Shown: positions 8,926-19,143, counted from the first letter of the stretch. The stretch is 64,000 bases of DNA from Methylosarcina fibrata AML-C10 (GCF_000372865.1 NZ_KB889965.1:1660990-1724989), one strand, 5' to 3'. The notes: generated by a model from the letters alone, not told the origin. Numbers and translations: made by a program.

Positions 8926-9076
8926 TGCATTATCTCCATGACTTGAATTGATTGTTTAAAACGGCAGGAACGGACGTGATTCAATTCATGAGCCATCACC
9001 GGCCGAGCTCGTTGAACCCTAGCCTTCCGAAGGTTGAACGCCGCCTCCGCCTGGTCTGCCGCCAAAATGTCGGTGA

Positions 9077-10600
9077 TTATTTTTCAAGAACGGGAATCTT
9101 GCCGATTCTTTGCTGCCAGATTTTGGGCGCCGACTGATGAATCGACTCGCCCCGGCTGTCAACCGCCACCGTCACCGGCATGTCTTCGACGACAAATTCA
9201 TGAATCGCTTCCATGCCGAGGTCTTCGAAGGCCACAACACGGGATTGACGTATCGCTTTCGACACCAGATAAGCGGCGCCGCCTACCGCGATCAGATAAA
9301 CGGCCCGATGGGCCTTGATCGCCGCAATGGCCGAAGGCCCCCGCTCGGCCTTGCCGATCATGCCCAGCAAGCCGGTGTGGGCCAGCATGGCGTCGGTAAA
9401 CTTGTCCATGCGAGTTGCCGTGGTCGGACCGGCAGGCCCTACGACTTCATCCCGAACCGGATCGACCGGCCCTACGTAATAGATGAATTTATTGGTAAAG
9501 TCGACCCCTTCCGGCAAAGGCTGGCCTTGTTCGAACAGTTCGACCATGCGTTTGTGCGCCGCGTCCCGCCCGGTCAGCAAGGTCCCGCTCAGCAGCAGGG
9601 TCTCGCCCGGCTTCCAGGCGGCCACCTCGCTCAGGGTCAGCGTATCCAGATGGACCCGGCGGGAACCTGCGCCGGCTTCCCGTGTGATCAGGGGCCAATC
9701 TTCCAGACGGGGCGGCTTGAGCTCGGCAGGCCCCGAACCGTCCAACACAAAATGCGCATGGCGGGTGGCCGCGCAATTCGGAATCATCGCGACCGGTTTG
9801 TTGGCCGCATGCGTCGGATAATCCCTGATTTTAATGTCCAGCACGGTGGTCAGCCCGCCCAGTCCCTGCGCGCCGATGCCCAGCGCATTCACCTTCTCGT
9901 AGAGTTCCAGGCGCAGTTCCTCAAGCCGGCTGGCGGATCCTCGGGCGATCAGCTCCTGGATGTCGATGGTTTCCATGCAAGCCTGCTTCGCCAGCAGCAT
10001 CGCTTTTTCGGCGGTGCCGCCGATGCCGAGCCCCAGGATGCCGGGCGGACACCAGCCGGCTCCCATCGCCGGAACCGTGTTTAATACCCAGTCGACGATG
10101 CTGTCCGACGGGTTCAGCATGGCAAATTTCGCTTTGGCTTCGGAACCTCCGCCTTTGGCCGCGACATTCACTTCCACCTTGTCGCCCAGGACCGTTTCCA
10201 TGTGCACCACGGCCGGCGTATTGTCCCCGGTATTAATGCGCAGGCCGGCCGAATCCTTCAGAACGGAAGCTCTGAGCACGTTGTCCGGATGCCGATAGGC
10301 ACGCCTGACGCCTTCGTTCACCATGTCGGTGACCGACAGCTCCGCCTCCCAGCGGACGTCCATGCCGATTTTCAAAAACACGGTAACGATGCCGGTATCC
10401 TGGCATATCGGACGACGCCCTTCGGCGCACATCCTGGAGTTGATCAGAATTTGCGCCATCGCATCCCTGGCGGCCGGGCTTTGTTCTTTTCGGTAGGCTT
10501 CGTTTAAGGCGTTGATGAAATCGGGCGGATGATAATAGGAGATATACTGCAAAGAGTCGGCGACGCTCTGGATGAAATCGTCTTGTCTGATTACGCTCAT
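9077..10600 (-). CDS. fumA: Fumarate hydratase, class I (iron-sulfur, oxygen-labile type)
   Basis: 507 residues. The N-terminal half is the tartrate/fumarate hydratase alpha-type domain, with the three expected [4Fe-4S] ligands Cys 66 (PICQDTG), Cys 184 (GAGWCPPG) and Cys 276 (IPNCAATRH). The C-terminal half (~290-507) is the beta-type domain, with GPTTATRMDKF and GGAAYLVSKAI. It interconverts fumarate and malate in the TCA cycle. Full-length fused alpha/beta class I form. It is 96 nt downstream of the glucan synthase gene on the same strand, so it may be in the PDH transcript or have its own promoter. Confidence 0.95.
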   Translation of the reverse strand: MSVIRQDDFIQSVADSLQYISYYHPPDFINALNEAYRKEQSPAARDAMAQILINSRMCAEGRRPICQDTGIVTVFLKIGMDVRWEAELSVTDMVNEGVRRAYRHPDNVLRASVLKDSAGLRINTGDNTPAVVHMETVLGDKVEVNVAAKGGGSEAKAKFAMLNPSDSIVDWVLNTVPAMGAGWCPPGILGLGIGGTAEKAMLLAKQACMETIDIQELIARGSASRLEELRLELYEKVNALGIGAQGLGGLTTVLDIKIRDYPTHAANKPVAMIPNCAATRHAHFVLDGSGPAELKPPRLEDWPLITREAGAGSRRVHLDTLTLSEVAAWKPGETLLLSGTLLTGRDAAHKRMVELFEQGQPLPEGVDFTNKFIYYVGPVDPVRDEVVGPAGPTTATRMDKFTDAMLAHTGLLGMIGKAERGPSAIAAIKAHRAVYLIAVGGAAYLVSKAIRQSRVVAFEDLGMEAIHEFVVEDMPVTVAVDSRGESIHQSAPKIWQQRIGKIPVLEK

Positions 10601-10696
10601 GATCGGTCCGCTCTCGCGGCGGTATCGGGAAGTTGGGAACGGCCGGCGGCGCCGTCATCGGTGCGCCGCCGAGTGGATGCAGAATGTCGAGCCGGT

Positions 10697-13312
10697 TTAC
10701 TGAAACTCGGTTTCATCCAGTTCTTCGAAAGAAGCGGAGGATTTGGAGAAATAGCTGGGCGCAATGCTGATCAGCATCGTTATCAGCGCGGCGACATACG
10801 GAACGGATTGCACCGACAACACCGCCATCCATAATTTGCCGCTCAGATTGTCGAAATGCTCGAGCGAGCCCATGCCCCAGATGCCCAGCGCCAACAGGGT
10901 CAGCAAGAAGATTTCCTGCCGGATGGTCATCAGGCCGGTAAAAAGAAGCCCGAGCTTTTCGTATTTCGGTGTGCGCATGAAAGGCTTGCCGGGAACGAAC
11001 ATGCCCTGCCATACGCCGCGCGCAACGGTATGAGTCAGCGCCAGCCCCGACAGCGAGGCGCCCAGAGACTGCCAGACCGAGCACGGAACGCGGACCTGAT
11101 AAAGCCACAAGCTGCGCAGGACTTTAAAAGTAAACAAGCCGATCGTCGGCAGCAGGAAGGCGTTCACCGGAATCTCGCTATGGATCGGATCGAGGAAGAT
11201 CAAACCGGTCAGAATCAGGCTGGCGCAGGTGAACACCAAGGCCAGCGCGTCCGAAAACCAGGGCAGCCAGCCGGCGATGAAATAATAACGCTGCGCCGAA
11301 GTCAGCGGCGATTTCTTGGTCGGCAGGAAACTGCGCCAGTGCGCCTTGATGATTTGCATCGCGCCGTAAACCCAGCGGAAGCGCTGAGTCATGTAACCGG
11401 ACATCGTATCCGGCATCAGGCCGCGGCCGAACGATTCCTTGCAGTAAACCGAATCGTAGCCGGCTTCGTAGAGGCGCAAGCCCAGCTCGCTGTCCTCGCA
11501 GATGCACCATTCGGACCACTTGCCGACCTCCAGCAAGGCCGACTTTCTGATCATGGTCATCGTGCCGTGCTGAATAATCGCATTGTATTCGTTGCGTTGC
11601 ACCATGCCGATATTGAAGAATCCCGCGTATTCCCAATAACAGTTCGATTTAAAGGTGCTGACGTGCAGATCCCGGTAATCCTGGGGCGACTGCACAAAAC
11701 CGACGTTTTCGTTGTCGAAATAAGGCACCATGCTCTTCAGCCAGTCCGGCGACAGGACATAATCGCTGTCGATGATCGCGATGATTTCGGCATCGGGCGC
11801 GGTTTGCTCGAGCGCGTGATTGATGGCGCCGGCCTTGAATCCGGGCCAGTTTTCCAGATGGAAGAACCGGAACATCGGCCCCAATCGCTCGCAATCGGCC
11901 TTGACCGGTTCCCAAACGGCCGGATCCTTGGTATTGTTGTCCATGACCAGCACTTCCAGATTCGGATAATCCACCTTGGCGAGCGCTTCCAGCGTTTTCC
12001 GGACCATCATCGGCGGCTCGTTGTGAATCGGCAAGTGCAGGGACACCTTCGGGTATTTGAAATCGGGGCCCGGCGTCAGCGGCTTGAAGGTGCGGGCCGT
12101 CTGTCGATGCCAGACGACTTCGGCGATCTCCAGCGCTTCGATCAACAGGATGAAGACCGCGATGATCTGCATCAGGACCAGCAGCACCCAGAAAAGTATC
12201 GTCAGATTGGTCTGATATTGCTGGGCACCGATCGATACCGTCCAGAAAATCGTCGAGGCGGCCAGGTTGGCGATCAGCCCGAAAAACAGCATGCCGGGTA
12301 ACTTGAGGGTCCGACGGGTGAACAGGAACAGTCCCATCAACACCACGCTGAAACCCGCCGCGCCTACCGCCCAGTGTTTCCAGCCGGGCAGCGCCAGCAC
12401 CGCGCCTTCCATCGGGTATTTCGGCTGCCGGTCGGCATTGAATATCCCCCAGTAGGCGCCGGCCGAACCTTCGATCGCCATTTTCCACGGCTGGTCGAAC
12501 GCCTCCACGATGTAATAAGCCAGATGCTCATCGGCCGCCCGGTTCAGGAACTCGCGCAAAAACCGGGCCTGATTGGTGCGGGACGCAGTCGCATGTTTAT
12601 AGGGTTGGCCGTCCGAAGGCCAGCCGACTTCGGTAATCACGATCGGCTTGTTCGGATAGGCCTTTTGCAATTCGTAGTATTTCTCGAAGACGAAATCGAC
12701 CGCATCTTCCGCAGCAATGCCGTTCCAGTAAGGCAGAATATGGGCGCCGATAAAATCGACTTCCTTGACCAGATCAGGATTTTTCAACCAGATGTCGAAG
12801 GTTTCCGACGTACTGACCGGCCGCCAGGTGCGTTTTTTCACCTCGCGGATGTATTCGATCAATTGCTCTTTCGGAATGTCGTCGCGGAACAGCACTTCGT
12901 TGCCAACCATGACCCGGACGATTTTCGGATTGTTTTGATTGCTGGCTTGCAGCAGGGCTTCGATTTCCTGACGGTTTTTTTCCAGGTTGCCGTCGATCCA
13001 GGCGCCGATGGTGGTATTCAAGCCGTGCTTGGCCGCCAGCTCGGGCACCTTGTGCAGGCCTTTGAGCATGCTGTACGTTCGAACCGCATGGACTTTGTTT
13101 TCGAGCAGCGCCAGATCTTCGTCGATTTGAGCTTCGGTCGGAAACAAATTGTTTTCCTGGGTGTATTCCTTCCGCCTGGGGTCGAAAGTCACCCCCATCG
13201 TCGTTTTCGTCCAGGACTTCAATTGCAGAGGGTTATTGATGTAGCTCCATATGCTGAAATTGACAAAAACGAGCAGGGCAATCGTAAATAATATGGATAA
13301 TATTCTTTTCAT
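10697..13312 (-). CDS. GH17-GT2 fusion membrane protein, probable beta-1,3-glucan synthase (NdvB type)
   Basis: 871 residues. An N-terminal membrane helix (~5-25) is followed by a glycoside hydrolase 17-like domain (~35-300) with both expected catalytic glutamates, E139 in VGNEV and E228 in ITEVGWPS. Membrane helices span ~312-400. A processive GT2 domain spans ~420-660, with DSD (515-517), ED (606-607) and the QRFRW motif (643-647), then more helices. GH17-GT2 fusions of this kind are linked to periplasmic or cyclic beta-(1,3)-glucans (NdvB in Pseudomonas aeruginosa). GH17 probably remodels or cyclises the chain made by GT2 (inference). It begins only 15 nt after lpd and lacks a good Shine-Dalgarno sequence, suggesting coupling to the PDH operon. 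Confidence 0.88.
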   Translation of the reverse strand: MKRILSILFTIALLVFVNFSIWSYINNPLQLKSWTKTTMGVTFDPRRKEYTQENNLFPTEAQIDEDLALLENKVHAVRTYSMLKGLHKVPELAAKHGLNTTIGAWIDGNLEKNRQEIEALLQASNQNNPKIVRVMVGNEVLFRDDIPKEQLIEYIREVKKRTWRPVSTSETFDIWLKNPDLVKEVDFIGAHILPYWNGIAAEDAVDFVFEKYYELQKAYPNKPIVITEVGWPSDGQPYKHATASRTNQARFLREFLNRAADEHLAYYIVEAFDQPWKMAIEGSAGAYWGIFNADRQPKYPMEGAVLALPGWKHWAVGAAGFSVVLMGLFLFTRRTLKLPGMLFFGLIANLAASTIFWTVSIGAQQYQTNLTILFWVLLVLMQIIAVFILLIEALEIAEVVWHRQTARTFKPLTPGPDFKYPKVSLHLPIHNEPPMMVRKTLEALAKVDYPNLEVLVMDNNTKDPAVWEPVKADCERLGPMFRFFHLENWPGFKAGAINHALEQTAPDAEIIAIIDSDYVLSPDWLKSMVPYFDNENVGFVQSPQDYRDLHVSTFKSNCYWEYAGFFNIGMVQRNEYNAIIQHGTMTMIRKSALLEVGKWSEWCICEDSELGLRLYEAGYDSVYCKESFGRGLMPDTMSGYMTQRFRWVYGAMQIIKAHWRSFLPTKKSPLTSAQRYYFIAGWLPWFSDALALVFTCASLILTGLIFLDPIHSEIPVNAFLLPTIGLFTFKVLRSLWLYQVRVPCSVWQSLGASLSGLALTHTVARGVWQGMFVPGKPFMRTPKYEKLGLLFTGLMTIRQEIFLLTLLALGIWGMGSLEHFDNLSGKLWMAVLSVQSVPYVAALITMLISIAPSYFSKSSASFEELDETEFQ

Positions 13313-13327
13313 CGAAGTTATTGGAAC

Positions 13328-14746
13328 TTATGTTTTTTTAACATAAAGATCGGTAATCGTTCCGGTAATCATTTCGGCCGCGAACGCGAACGTCTCGGAA
13401 AGCACCGGATGGGGATGAACGGTCAGGCCGATGTCTTCGGCGTCGGCGCCCATTTCCAGCGCCAGCACCGCTTCGGAAATCAACTCCCCGGCATTGGGCC
13501 CGACCATGCCGGCACCCAGAATGCGGCCGGATTCCTTGTCGCACAGGATTTTAGTCAATCCTTCCTTGCGGCCCAGGCTCAGCGATCGCCCGCTGGCCGC
13601 CCACGGGAAGGTAGCTTTGTCGTATTCAATGCCCTGCTCTTTCGCCTGGTTTTCGGTCAGGCCCATCCAGGCCACTTCCGGATCGGTATAAGCCACCGCC
13701 GGAATCGTCAGGGCGTCGAAAGCGGCTTTGTGCCCGGCCGCCACTTCCGCGGCCACCTTGCCTTCATGCACGGCTTTATGCGCCAGCATCGGATTGCCGA
13801 CGATGTCGCCGATCGCGAAAATATGCGGCACGTTGGTCCGCTGCTGCTTGTCGACCGGAATAAAGCCCTGTTCGTTGACCTGGACGCCCGCTTTTTCGGC
13901 ATCGATCAGCTTGCCGTTGGGCCGGCGGCCGACCGCCACCAGGACGGCATCGAACAGCTCCGATTCCGGTGCCTCCTTGCCTTCGAAGAAAACCTTGAGG
14001 CCGTCTTCATTGGCCTCGATCGAAGCCACCTTGGTTTCCAGCCAGACGTTCTTGTATTGCTTCTTGATGCGCCGGAACAACGGCGTCACCAGATCCTTGT
14101 CGCAGCCGGGAATGATTTGATCCATCCATTCCACCACGCTGATTTCCGAACCGTAGGCGTGATAGACGGTGGCCATTTCCAGGCCGATGATGCCGCCGCC
14201 GACGATCAGCATTTTTTTCGGGATGCTTCGAATTTCCAGCGCGTCCGTTGAATCCATCAAGCGGGGATCGTCGTTCGGAAAATTGGGTATCCTGGCCGGA
14301 TGCGAACCTGCGGCGATAATGGCCTGCTCGAAGCGGACCGTCTTGACGCCGTCCGCCGTTTCCACAGCCAGCGTATGGTCCGAACTGAACCGGCCGACTC
14401 CCTGGATCACGTTGACCTTACGCTGCTTGGCAAGCCCCGCCAGACCGCCGTTCAGCGTCTTGCTGATGTTCTCCTTCCAGGCGCGGATCTTGTCGAGATC
14501 GAGCGCGGGCTTGCCGAAACTGAGCCCGTGCTGTTCGAACTCCTCCGCCTCGTGAATGAGCAGGGCCGTATGCAACAGCGCTTTCGAGGGAATGCAGCCG
14601 ACGTTCAGGCAGACGCCGCCCAGCACCGGGTAACGCTCGACCAGGGTGACCTGCTTGCCCAGATCGGCGGCGCGGAACGCGGCGCTGTATCCGCCCGGCC
14701 CGCCGCCTAAAACCAAAACTTCCGCGTTTAATTCAGAATCACTCAT
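13328..14746 (-). CDS. lpdA: Dihydrolipoyl dehydrogenase (E3)
   Basis: 472 residues. FAD-binding GGGPGGY (14-20), the redox disulfide in GGVCLNVGCIPSK (Cys 46, Cys 51), a second Rossmann motif GGGIIGLEMA, the FAIGDIVG motif, and the C-terminal VHPHPVLSE with the catalytic His-Glu pair are all present. It reoxidises the dihydrolipoyl arm of E2 and passes electrons to NAD+. It is the third gene of aceE-aceF-lpd, 28 nt after aceF. Length and motifs are ordinary. Confidence 0.97.
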   Translation of the reverse strand: MSDSELNAEVLVLGGGPGGYSAAFRAADLGKQVTLVERYPVLGGVCLNVGCIPSKALLHTALLIHEAEEFEQHGLSFGKPALDLDKIRAWKENISKTLNGGLAGLAKQRKVNVIQGVGRFSSDHTLAVETADGVKTVRFEQAIIAAGSHPARIPNFPNDDPRLMDSTDALEIRSIPKKMLIVGGGIIGLEMATVYHAYGSEISVVEWMDQIIPGCDKDLVTPLFRRIKKQYKNVWLETKVASIEANEDGLKVFFEGKEAPESELFDAVLVAVGRRPNGKLIDAEKAGVQVNEQGFIPVDKQQRTNVPHIFAIGDIVGNPMLAHKAVHEGKVAAEVAAGHKAAFDALTIPAVAYTDPEVAWMGLTENQAKEQGIEYDKATFPWAASGRSLSLGRKEGLTKILCDKESGRILGAGMVGPNAGELISEAVLALEMGADAEDIGLTVHPHPVLSETFAFAAEMITGTITDLYVKKT

Positions 14747-14774
14747 TTTCGGATGCCTCCATAGCTTCCTGTAG

Positions 14775-16073
14775 TCAAAGTAACAGGCGGCGAATATCGC
14801 CCAGATAATTTTTGATGGCGGCCATGAAACGAGCGCCTTCGGCGCCGTCGATCACGCGATGATCGTAAGTCAGATCGAGCGGCAGCATCAGGCGCGGCAC
14901 GAATTCCTTGCCGTTCCAGACCGGCTGCATTTTCGCCCGGGTGACGCCGAGAATGGCCACTTCGGGGGCATTGACGATCGGTGTGAAGGCCGTGCCGCCG
15001 ATACCGCCCAGGCTGGAAATGCTGATGCAGCCGCCCTGCATGTCGGCCGGCATCAACTTGCCTTGCCGTGCTTTTTCACTTTTTTCCGCCAATTCGGCCG
15101 CCAACTGGTTGATCGTTTTCTTGTCGGCGTCGCGCAGCACCGGCACTACCAGTCCGTTCGGCGTATCGACGGCAATGCCGATATTGCAATATTTCTTCAG
15201 GATCAGGTTTTCGCCGTCGCCGGACAACGAAGCATTGAAATTCGGAAACTGCTGCATTGCACCGACCAGCGCCTTGATGATGAACATCAAGCCGGTAATC
15301 TTGACTTCGCCGTTCTTTTTTTCCGCGTTGATCTGATTGCGGAACGCTTCCAGCTCGGTGATGTCGGCCTCGTCATGATAAGTCACCATCGGCAGGTTGA
15401 GCCAGACCCGGCTCAGATTCTGGCCGGTCAGGCGCTTGATCTTGCTGAGCTTGACCGTTTCAGTCTCGCCGAACGGAGCAAAATCGACCGGAGGAATCGG
15501 AGGAATTCCGGCACCGCCGGTGGCAACGCCTTCGGTCATGATCTTCTTGACGAAATTCTTGACGTCTTCCTTTAAAAGACGTCCCTTACGGCCGCTGCCG
15601 GCGCCGAGCCGGGTAACATCCACGCCCAGCTCGCGCGCGAAAAGACGGACCGAAGGAGAAGCATGGGGCGGACGGACCGAACCGGGTTCGGGCAACGGTT
15701 CGGGAAGAGCCGCCGGAGCGGGTTTCGGTGCCGGCTCCGGCGCTTTTTCGACTTTGGCAGGTTCCGCCGGCTTGGCTTCGGCGGCCGCTTTGGGCTCGGG
15801 CGCTTCGGCTTTAGCTTCGGCAGGCGCCGCCGCGCCGGCCTGCACCGTCGCAATCAGCGTTCCTTCCGAAACCTTGTCTCCTTTTTTGATGAAAACCTGC
15901 TGAACGGTGCCCGCCGCGCTGGACGGCAAATCCATGCTCGCCTTATCGGTTTCGAGCGTGGCCACCGTTTGTTCCAATTCGACCGTATCGCCGGGCTTGA
16001 TCAGCACTTCGACGACGTCGATATCGGTCACGTTGCCGACGTCGGGAACTTTGATTTCGATTACATCAGTCAT
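14775..16073 (-). CDS. aceF: Pyruvate dehydrogenase E2, dihydrolipoyl acetyltransferase
   Basis: 432 residues from ATG 16073 (MTDVIEIKVPDVGN), preceded by GGAAGGA. The frame stays open upstream into aceE, but that extension is a shadow. One lipoyl domain (1-78) carries the lipoyl Lys 44 in ETDKASM. A long Ala/Pro/Glu/Lys linker (~80-130), an E1/E3-binding domain (~135-170: ASPSVRLFARELGVD) and the acyltransferase domain with DHRVIDG (His 405, Asp 409) follow. Only one lipoyl domain is present, against three in E. coli; shorter E2 forms are known in other proteobacteria. It transfers the acetyl group to CoA. It lies between aceE and lpd. Confidence 0.96.
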   Translation of the reverse strand: MTDVIEIKVPDVGNVTDIDVVEVLIKPGDTVELEQTVATLETDKASMDLPSSAAGTVQQVFIKKGDKVSEGTLIATVQAGAAAPAEAKAEAPEPKAAAEAKPAEPAKVEKAPEPAPKPAPAALPEPLPEPGSVRPPHASPSVRLFARELGVDVTRLGAGSGRKGRLLKEDVKNFVKKIMTEGVATGGAGIPPIPPVDFAPFGETETVKLSKIKRLTGQNLSRVWLNLPMVTYHDEADITELEAFRNQINAEKKNGEVKITGLMFIIKALVGAMQQFPNFNASLSGDGENLILKKYCNIGIAVDTPNGLVVPVLRDADKKTINQLAAELAEKSEKARQGKLMPADMQGGCISISSLGGIGGTAFTPIVNAPEVAILGVTRAKMQPVWNGKEFVPRLMLPLDLTYDHRVIDGAEGARFMAAIKNYLGDIRRLLL

Positions 16074-16087
16074 GGGTATCCTTCCGC

Positions 16088-18769
16088 TTATACTAACCAG
16101 GGCGCATTGACATCGGCATTCATGCCGTATTTGGCGATAGCCACTTCCACTTTGGCCGGATCGAATTGACCTGAATCCGCCAGACTCTTCAGGGCAGCAA
16201 CCGTGACGTGGTAGCGGTCCACTTCGAAAAACCGCCTCAGGTTCTTCCGGGTATCGGACCGACCGAATCCGTCGGTGCCCAATACCGTGTAAGGCGAGGC
16301 AATATACGGGCGGATTTGTTCGGCAAAAGCCCGGCAATAATCGGTGGCCGCAATCACCGGACTCGGATCCTGACCGAGACAATGGGTCACGTGAGGCACG
16401 CGTGCCGTTTCGGTCGGATGCAGACGGTTCCAGCGGTGGCAGGACTGACCGTCCCGGGCCAGTTCGGTGAAACTGGTGCAGCTCCATAAATCCGCATCCA
16501 CTCCCCAGTCGTCACGAAGCAGTTCCGCGGCAAACTCGACTTCACGAAAGATCGTGCCCGAACCCAATAAGCGTACCTTCGGCCCTTTCTTTTTGCCGCC
16601 CTGACGGAAACAATACATGCCCTTGAGAATATCCAGCTCGATGCCTTTCGGCATGGCCGGATGAGGGTAATTTTCGTTCATGATCGTGATATAGTAGAAG
16701 ATGTCTTCCTGATTGACGTACATGCGGCGTAAACCGTCCTGGATTATGACGGCCAACTCGTAGGCATAAGTCGGATCATAAGAAACGCAATTGGGCACGG
16801 TTGCCGCCATTAAATGACTGTGGCCGTCCTCATGTTGCAGTCCTTCGCCGTTCAGCGTGGTCCGGCCGGCCGTGCCCCCCATCAGGAAGCCTCGGGTGCG
16901 CTGGTCCGCCGCCGCCCAGATCAAATCGCCGACGCGCTGAAATCCGAACATCGAGTAGTAGATGAAAAATGGAATCATCGGCACGTTGTGCGTGGAATAG
17001 GACGTGCCGGCCGCGATCCAGTCGCACAGGCCGCCCGCTTCGTTGATGCCTTCCTGAAGGACCTGGCCGTGCTTGTCCTCCTTGTAAAACATCAACTGAT
17101 CGGCGTCCTGGGGCGTATACAACTGCCCTACCTGGGACCAGATGCCGAGCTGTCTGAACATGCCTTCCATGCCGAAGGTCCGCGACTCGTCCGGAACGAT
17201 CGGCACGATGCGTTTCCCGATATTTTTGTCTTTGACCAGAATGTTCAGCATGCGCACGAACGCCATGGTCGTGGAAAATTCGCGGCCTTCCCCGCTCGCT
17301 TCCAGCAACGCTTTGAAATCGCTCAGCACCGGCACGTCCAGCGCGTAAGACTTGGCCCGTCTGGCCGGCAACGGTCCGCCCAACTCGGTGCGGCGCTGCA
17401 TCATATACGCGAACTCCTTCGAGTCTTCGGGAAATTTAATGTAAGGCAGGTCGTGCATCTGCTCGTCGGTGACGGGCAAATCGTAGCGATCGCGGAAATG
17501 GCCGAGCGAGCTCTCGCTCATTTTCTTTTGTTGATGGGTGATGTTTTGCGCCTGGCCGGATTCGCCCATGCCGTAGCCTTTGATCGTTTTCGCCAGAATG
17601 ACGGTCGGCTGGCCCTTGTGGTTGACCGCGGCATGGAAGGCAGCATAAACCTTGGAAGGATCGTGCCCGCCCCGGTTCAATTCCCAGATGTCGCGATCGG
17701 ACCAGTCGGCGACCATCGCCTTCAATTCGGGCGTATTGAAAAAATGCTCTCTGACGTAGGCTCCGTCCTTGGCCTTGAACGTCTGATAATCGCCGTCGAC
17801 GCAGGCCATCATCCGTGCCGCGAGCAAACCTTCGGTGTCTCTTGCCAGCAGCGCGTCCCAGCGCTGACCCCAGACCACTTTGATGACGTTCCAGCCGGCG
17901 CCTCGGAACTCGCTTTCCAGCTCCTGGATGATCTTGCCGTTGCCCCGGACCGGTCCGTCCAGCCGCTGTAAATTGCAGTTGACGACAAAGATCAGGTTAT
18001 CCAGCTTTTCCCGTCCGGCCAACCCGATGGCGCCCAGGGATTCGGGCTCGTCGGTTTCGCCGTCGCCCACGAAGCTCCACACTTTGCGTTCCGAGGTATC
18101 GGCCAGGCCGCGATCCTGCAAATAACGCATGAAACGGGCCTGATAAATCGCCATGATGGGACCCAGCCCCATGGAAACCGTAGGAAATTGCCAGAAGTTC
18201 GGCATCAGCCACGGATGCGGATAAGACGACAAACCGTTTCCGCCCACTTCCTGGCGGAAATTGTTCATTTGCTCTTCCGTCAATCTGCCCATCAGAAAGG
18301 CGCGGGCGTAATCGCCCGGGGTTAGATGGCCCTGGGTAAAGATCAGGTCGCCGTCGTGCTGGTCGGAAGGCGCGCGCCAGAAATGGTTGTATCCGACATC
18401 GTATAAAGTGGCCGCAGAGGCGAAGCTGGCGATATGGCCTCCGACATTGGTATGCTTGTTCGCCCTCAGCACCATCATCATCGCATTCCAGCGGACATAG
18501 GAACGAATTTTCAATTCGATCTCATGATTGCCGGGGTATTTTGCCTGACTGGCGACGGGAATGGTATTGAGGTAAGCGGTGTTGGCACTGAAAGGGACGT
18601 CGAATCCCGAATGTCGGGTGACTGCAACCAGTTGTTCAATCAAGAAATGCGCGCGCTCGCTGCCGTCCTTGTCCAGTACTGCCTGCAATGCCTCGATCCA
18701 TTCCCTGGTTTCTGCCGGATCAATGTCGTTTTGTCCGGTAATTTCAGAAATTAAACTCTTGGTCATCAT
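16088..18769 (-). CDS. aceE: Pyruvate dehydrogenase E1, homodimeric
   Basis: 893 residues, standard for the ~890-residue homodimeric AceE. ThDP-binding GDGETDEPES and the following NCNLQRLDGPVRGNG block are present, as are GGHIASFASAATLYDVGYNHF and the C-terminal VLGTDGFGRSDTR. It decarboxylates pyruvate and acetylates the lipoyl arm of E2. The start has two adjacent ATG codons (18769 and 18766); AGGA is five bases before the first, which I prefer. First gene of the operon with aceF 14 nt downstream. Confidence 0.97.
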   Translation of the reverse strand: MMTKSLISEITGQNDIDPAETREWIEALQAVLDKDGSERAHFLIEQLVAVTRHSGFDVPFSANTAYLNTIPVASQAKYPGNHEIELKIRSYVRWNAMMMVLRANKHTNVGGHIASFASAATLYDVGYNHFWRAPSDQHDGDLIFTQGHLTPGDYARAFLMGRLTEEQMNNFRQEVGGNGLSSYPHPWLMPNFWQFPTVSMGLGPIMAIYQARFMRYLQDRGLADTSERKVWSFVGDGETDEPESLGAIGLAGREKLDNLIFVVNCNLQRLDGPVRGNGKIIQELESEFRGAGWNVIKVVWGQRWDALLARDTEGLLAARMMACVDGDYQTFKAKDGAYVREHFFNTPELKAMVADWSDRDIWELNRGGHDPSKVYAAFHAAVNHKGQPTVILAKTIKGYGMGESGQAQNITHQQKKMSESSLGHFRDRYDLPVTDEQMHDLPYIKFPEDSKEFAYMMQRRTELGGPLPARRAKSYALDVPVLSDFKALLEASGEGREFSTTMAFVRMLNILVKDKNIGKRIVPIVPDESRTFGMEGMFRQLGIWSQVGQLYTPQDADQLMFYKEDKHGQVLQEGINEAGGLCDWIAAGTSYSTHNVPMIPFFIYYSMFGFQRVGDLIWAAADQRTRGFLMGGTAGRTTLNGEGLQHEDGHSHLMAATVPNCVSYDPTYAYELAVIIQDGLRRMYVNQEDIFYYITIMNENYPHPAMPKGIELDILKGMYCFRQGGKKKGPKVRLLGSGTIFREVEFAAELLRDDWGVDADLWSCTSFTELARDGQSCHRWNRLHPTETARVPHVTHCLGQDPSPVIAATDYCRAFAEQIRPYIASPYTVLGTDGFGRSDTRKNLRRFFEVDRYHVTVAALKSLADSGQFDPAKVEVAIAKYGMNADVNAPWLV

Positions 18770-19143
18770 TTTTTCCTGTTGAGGCGGCTTGTGTTTGACT
18801 TCATAAAATATTGTTCTAAATAAAGTTTCAACGGCTTTCCGGATTTATCCGATTTGGTGGCAACTCCGGCGTAAAACAATGGACAAGCCGAAAAAAATAC
18901 ACTTAAAATGTTGCATAGTATATACAAATGGCGGAGAGCATTGAACCTGTTTTGTAAAACTTAATCGGCCGTCTTGTGGCCGTAGATCTTGGCGGGCTGT
19001 CCGTGCCTTGATATTCGGCGGCCCTCGACTGGAACGCAAACTCTCGGCAATAAACAGGAAACAGTGTGTATCAACCGGAGTCCGGACGGAACGATCCGAA
19101 CCCGGCGGCAAGTCGTCTTATGAAAGACAAGGCTTGAAAAGAA
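18770..19143. other. Intergenic region upstream of aceE
   Basis: 374 bases between the AIM24-family gene and aceE, both on the minus strand. It must contain the aceE promoter, but I see no unambiguous -35/-10 pair. The stretch nearest aceE (18790-18840) is AT-rich and holds TTGAAA and TATTTT with a poor 15-nt spacing. Short open frames here have no recognisable content. Confidence 0.5.

Noticed and set aside
16074..16487. Upstream extension of the aceF frame
   Set aside because: Lies inside the aceE 3' end; Arg/Ser/Gly-rich shadow sequence without lipoyl character.
18845..19111. 88-codon minus frame upstream of aceE
   Set aside because: No conserved content; lies where the aceE promoter is expected.
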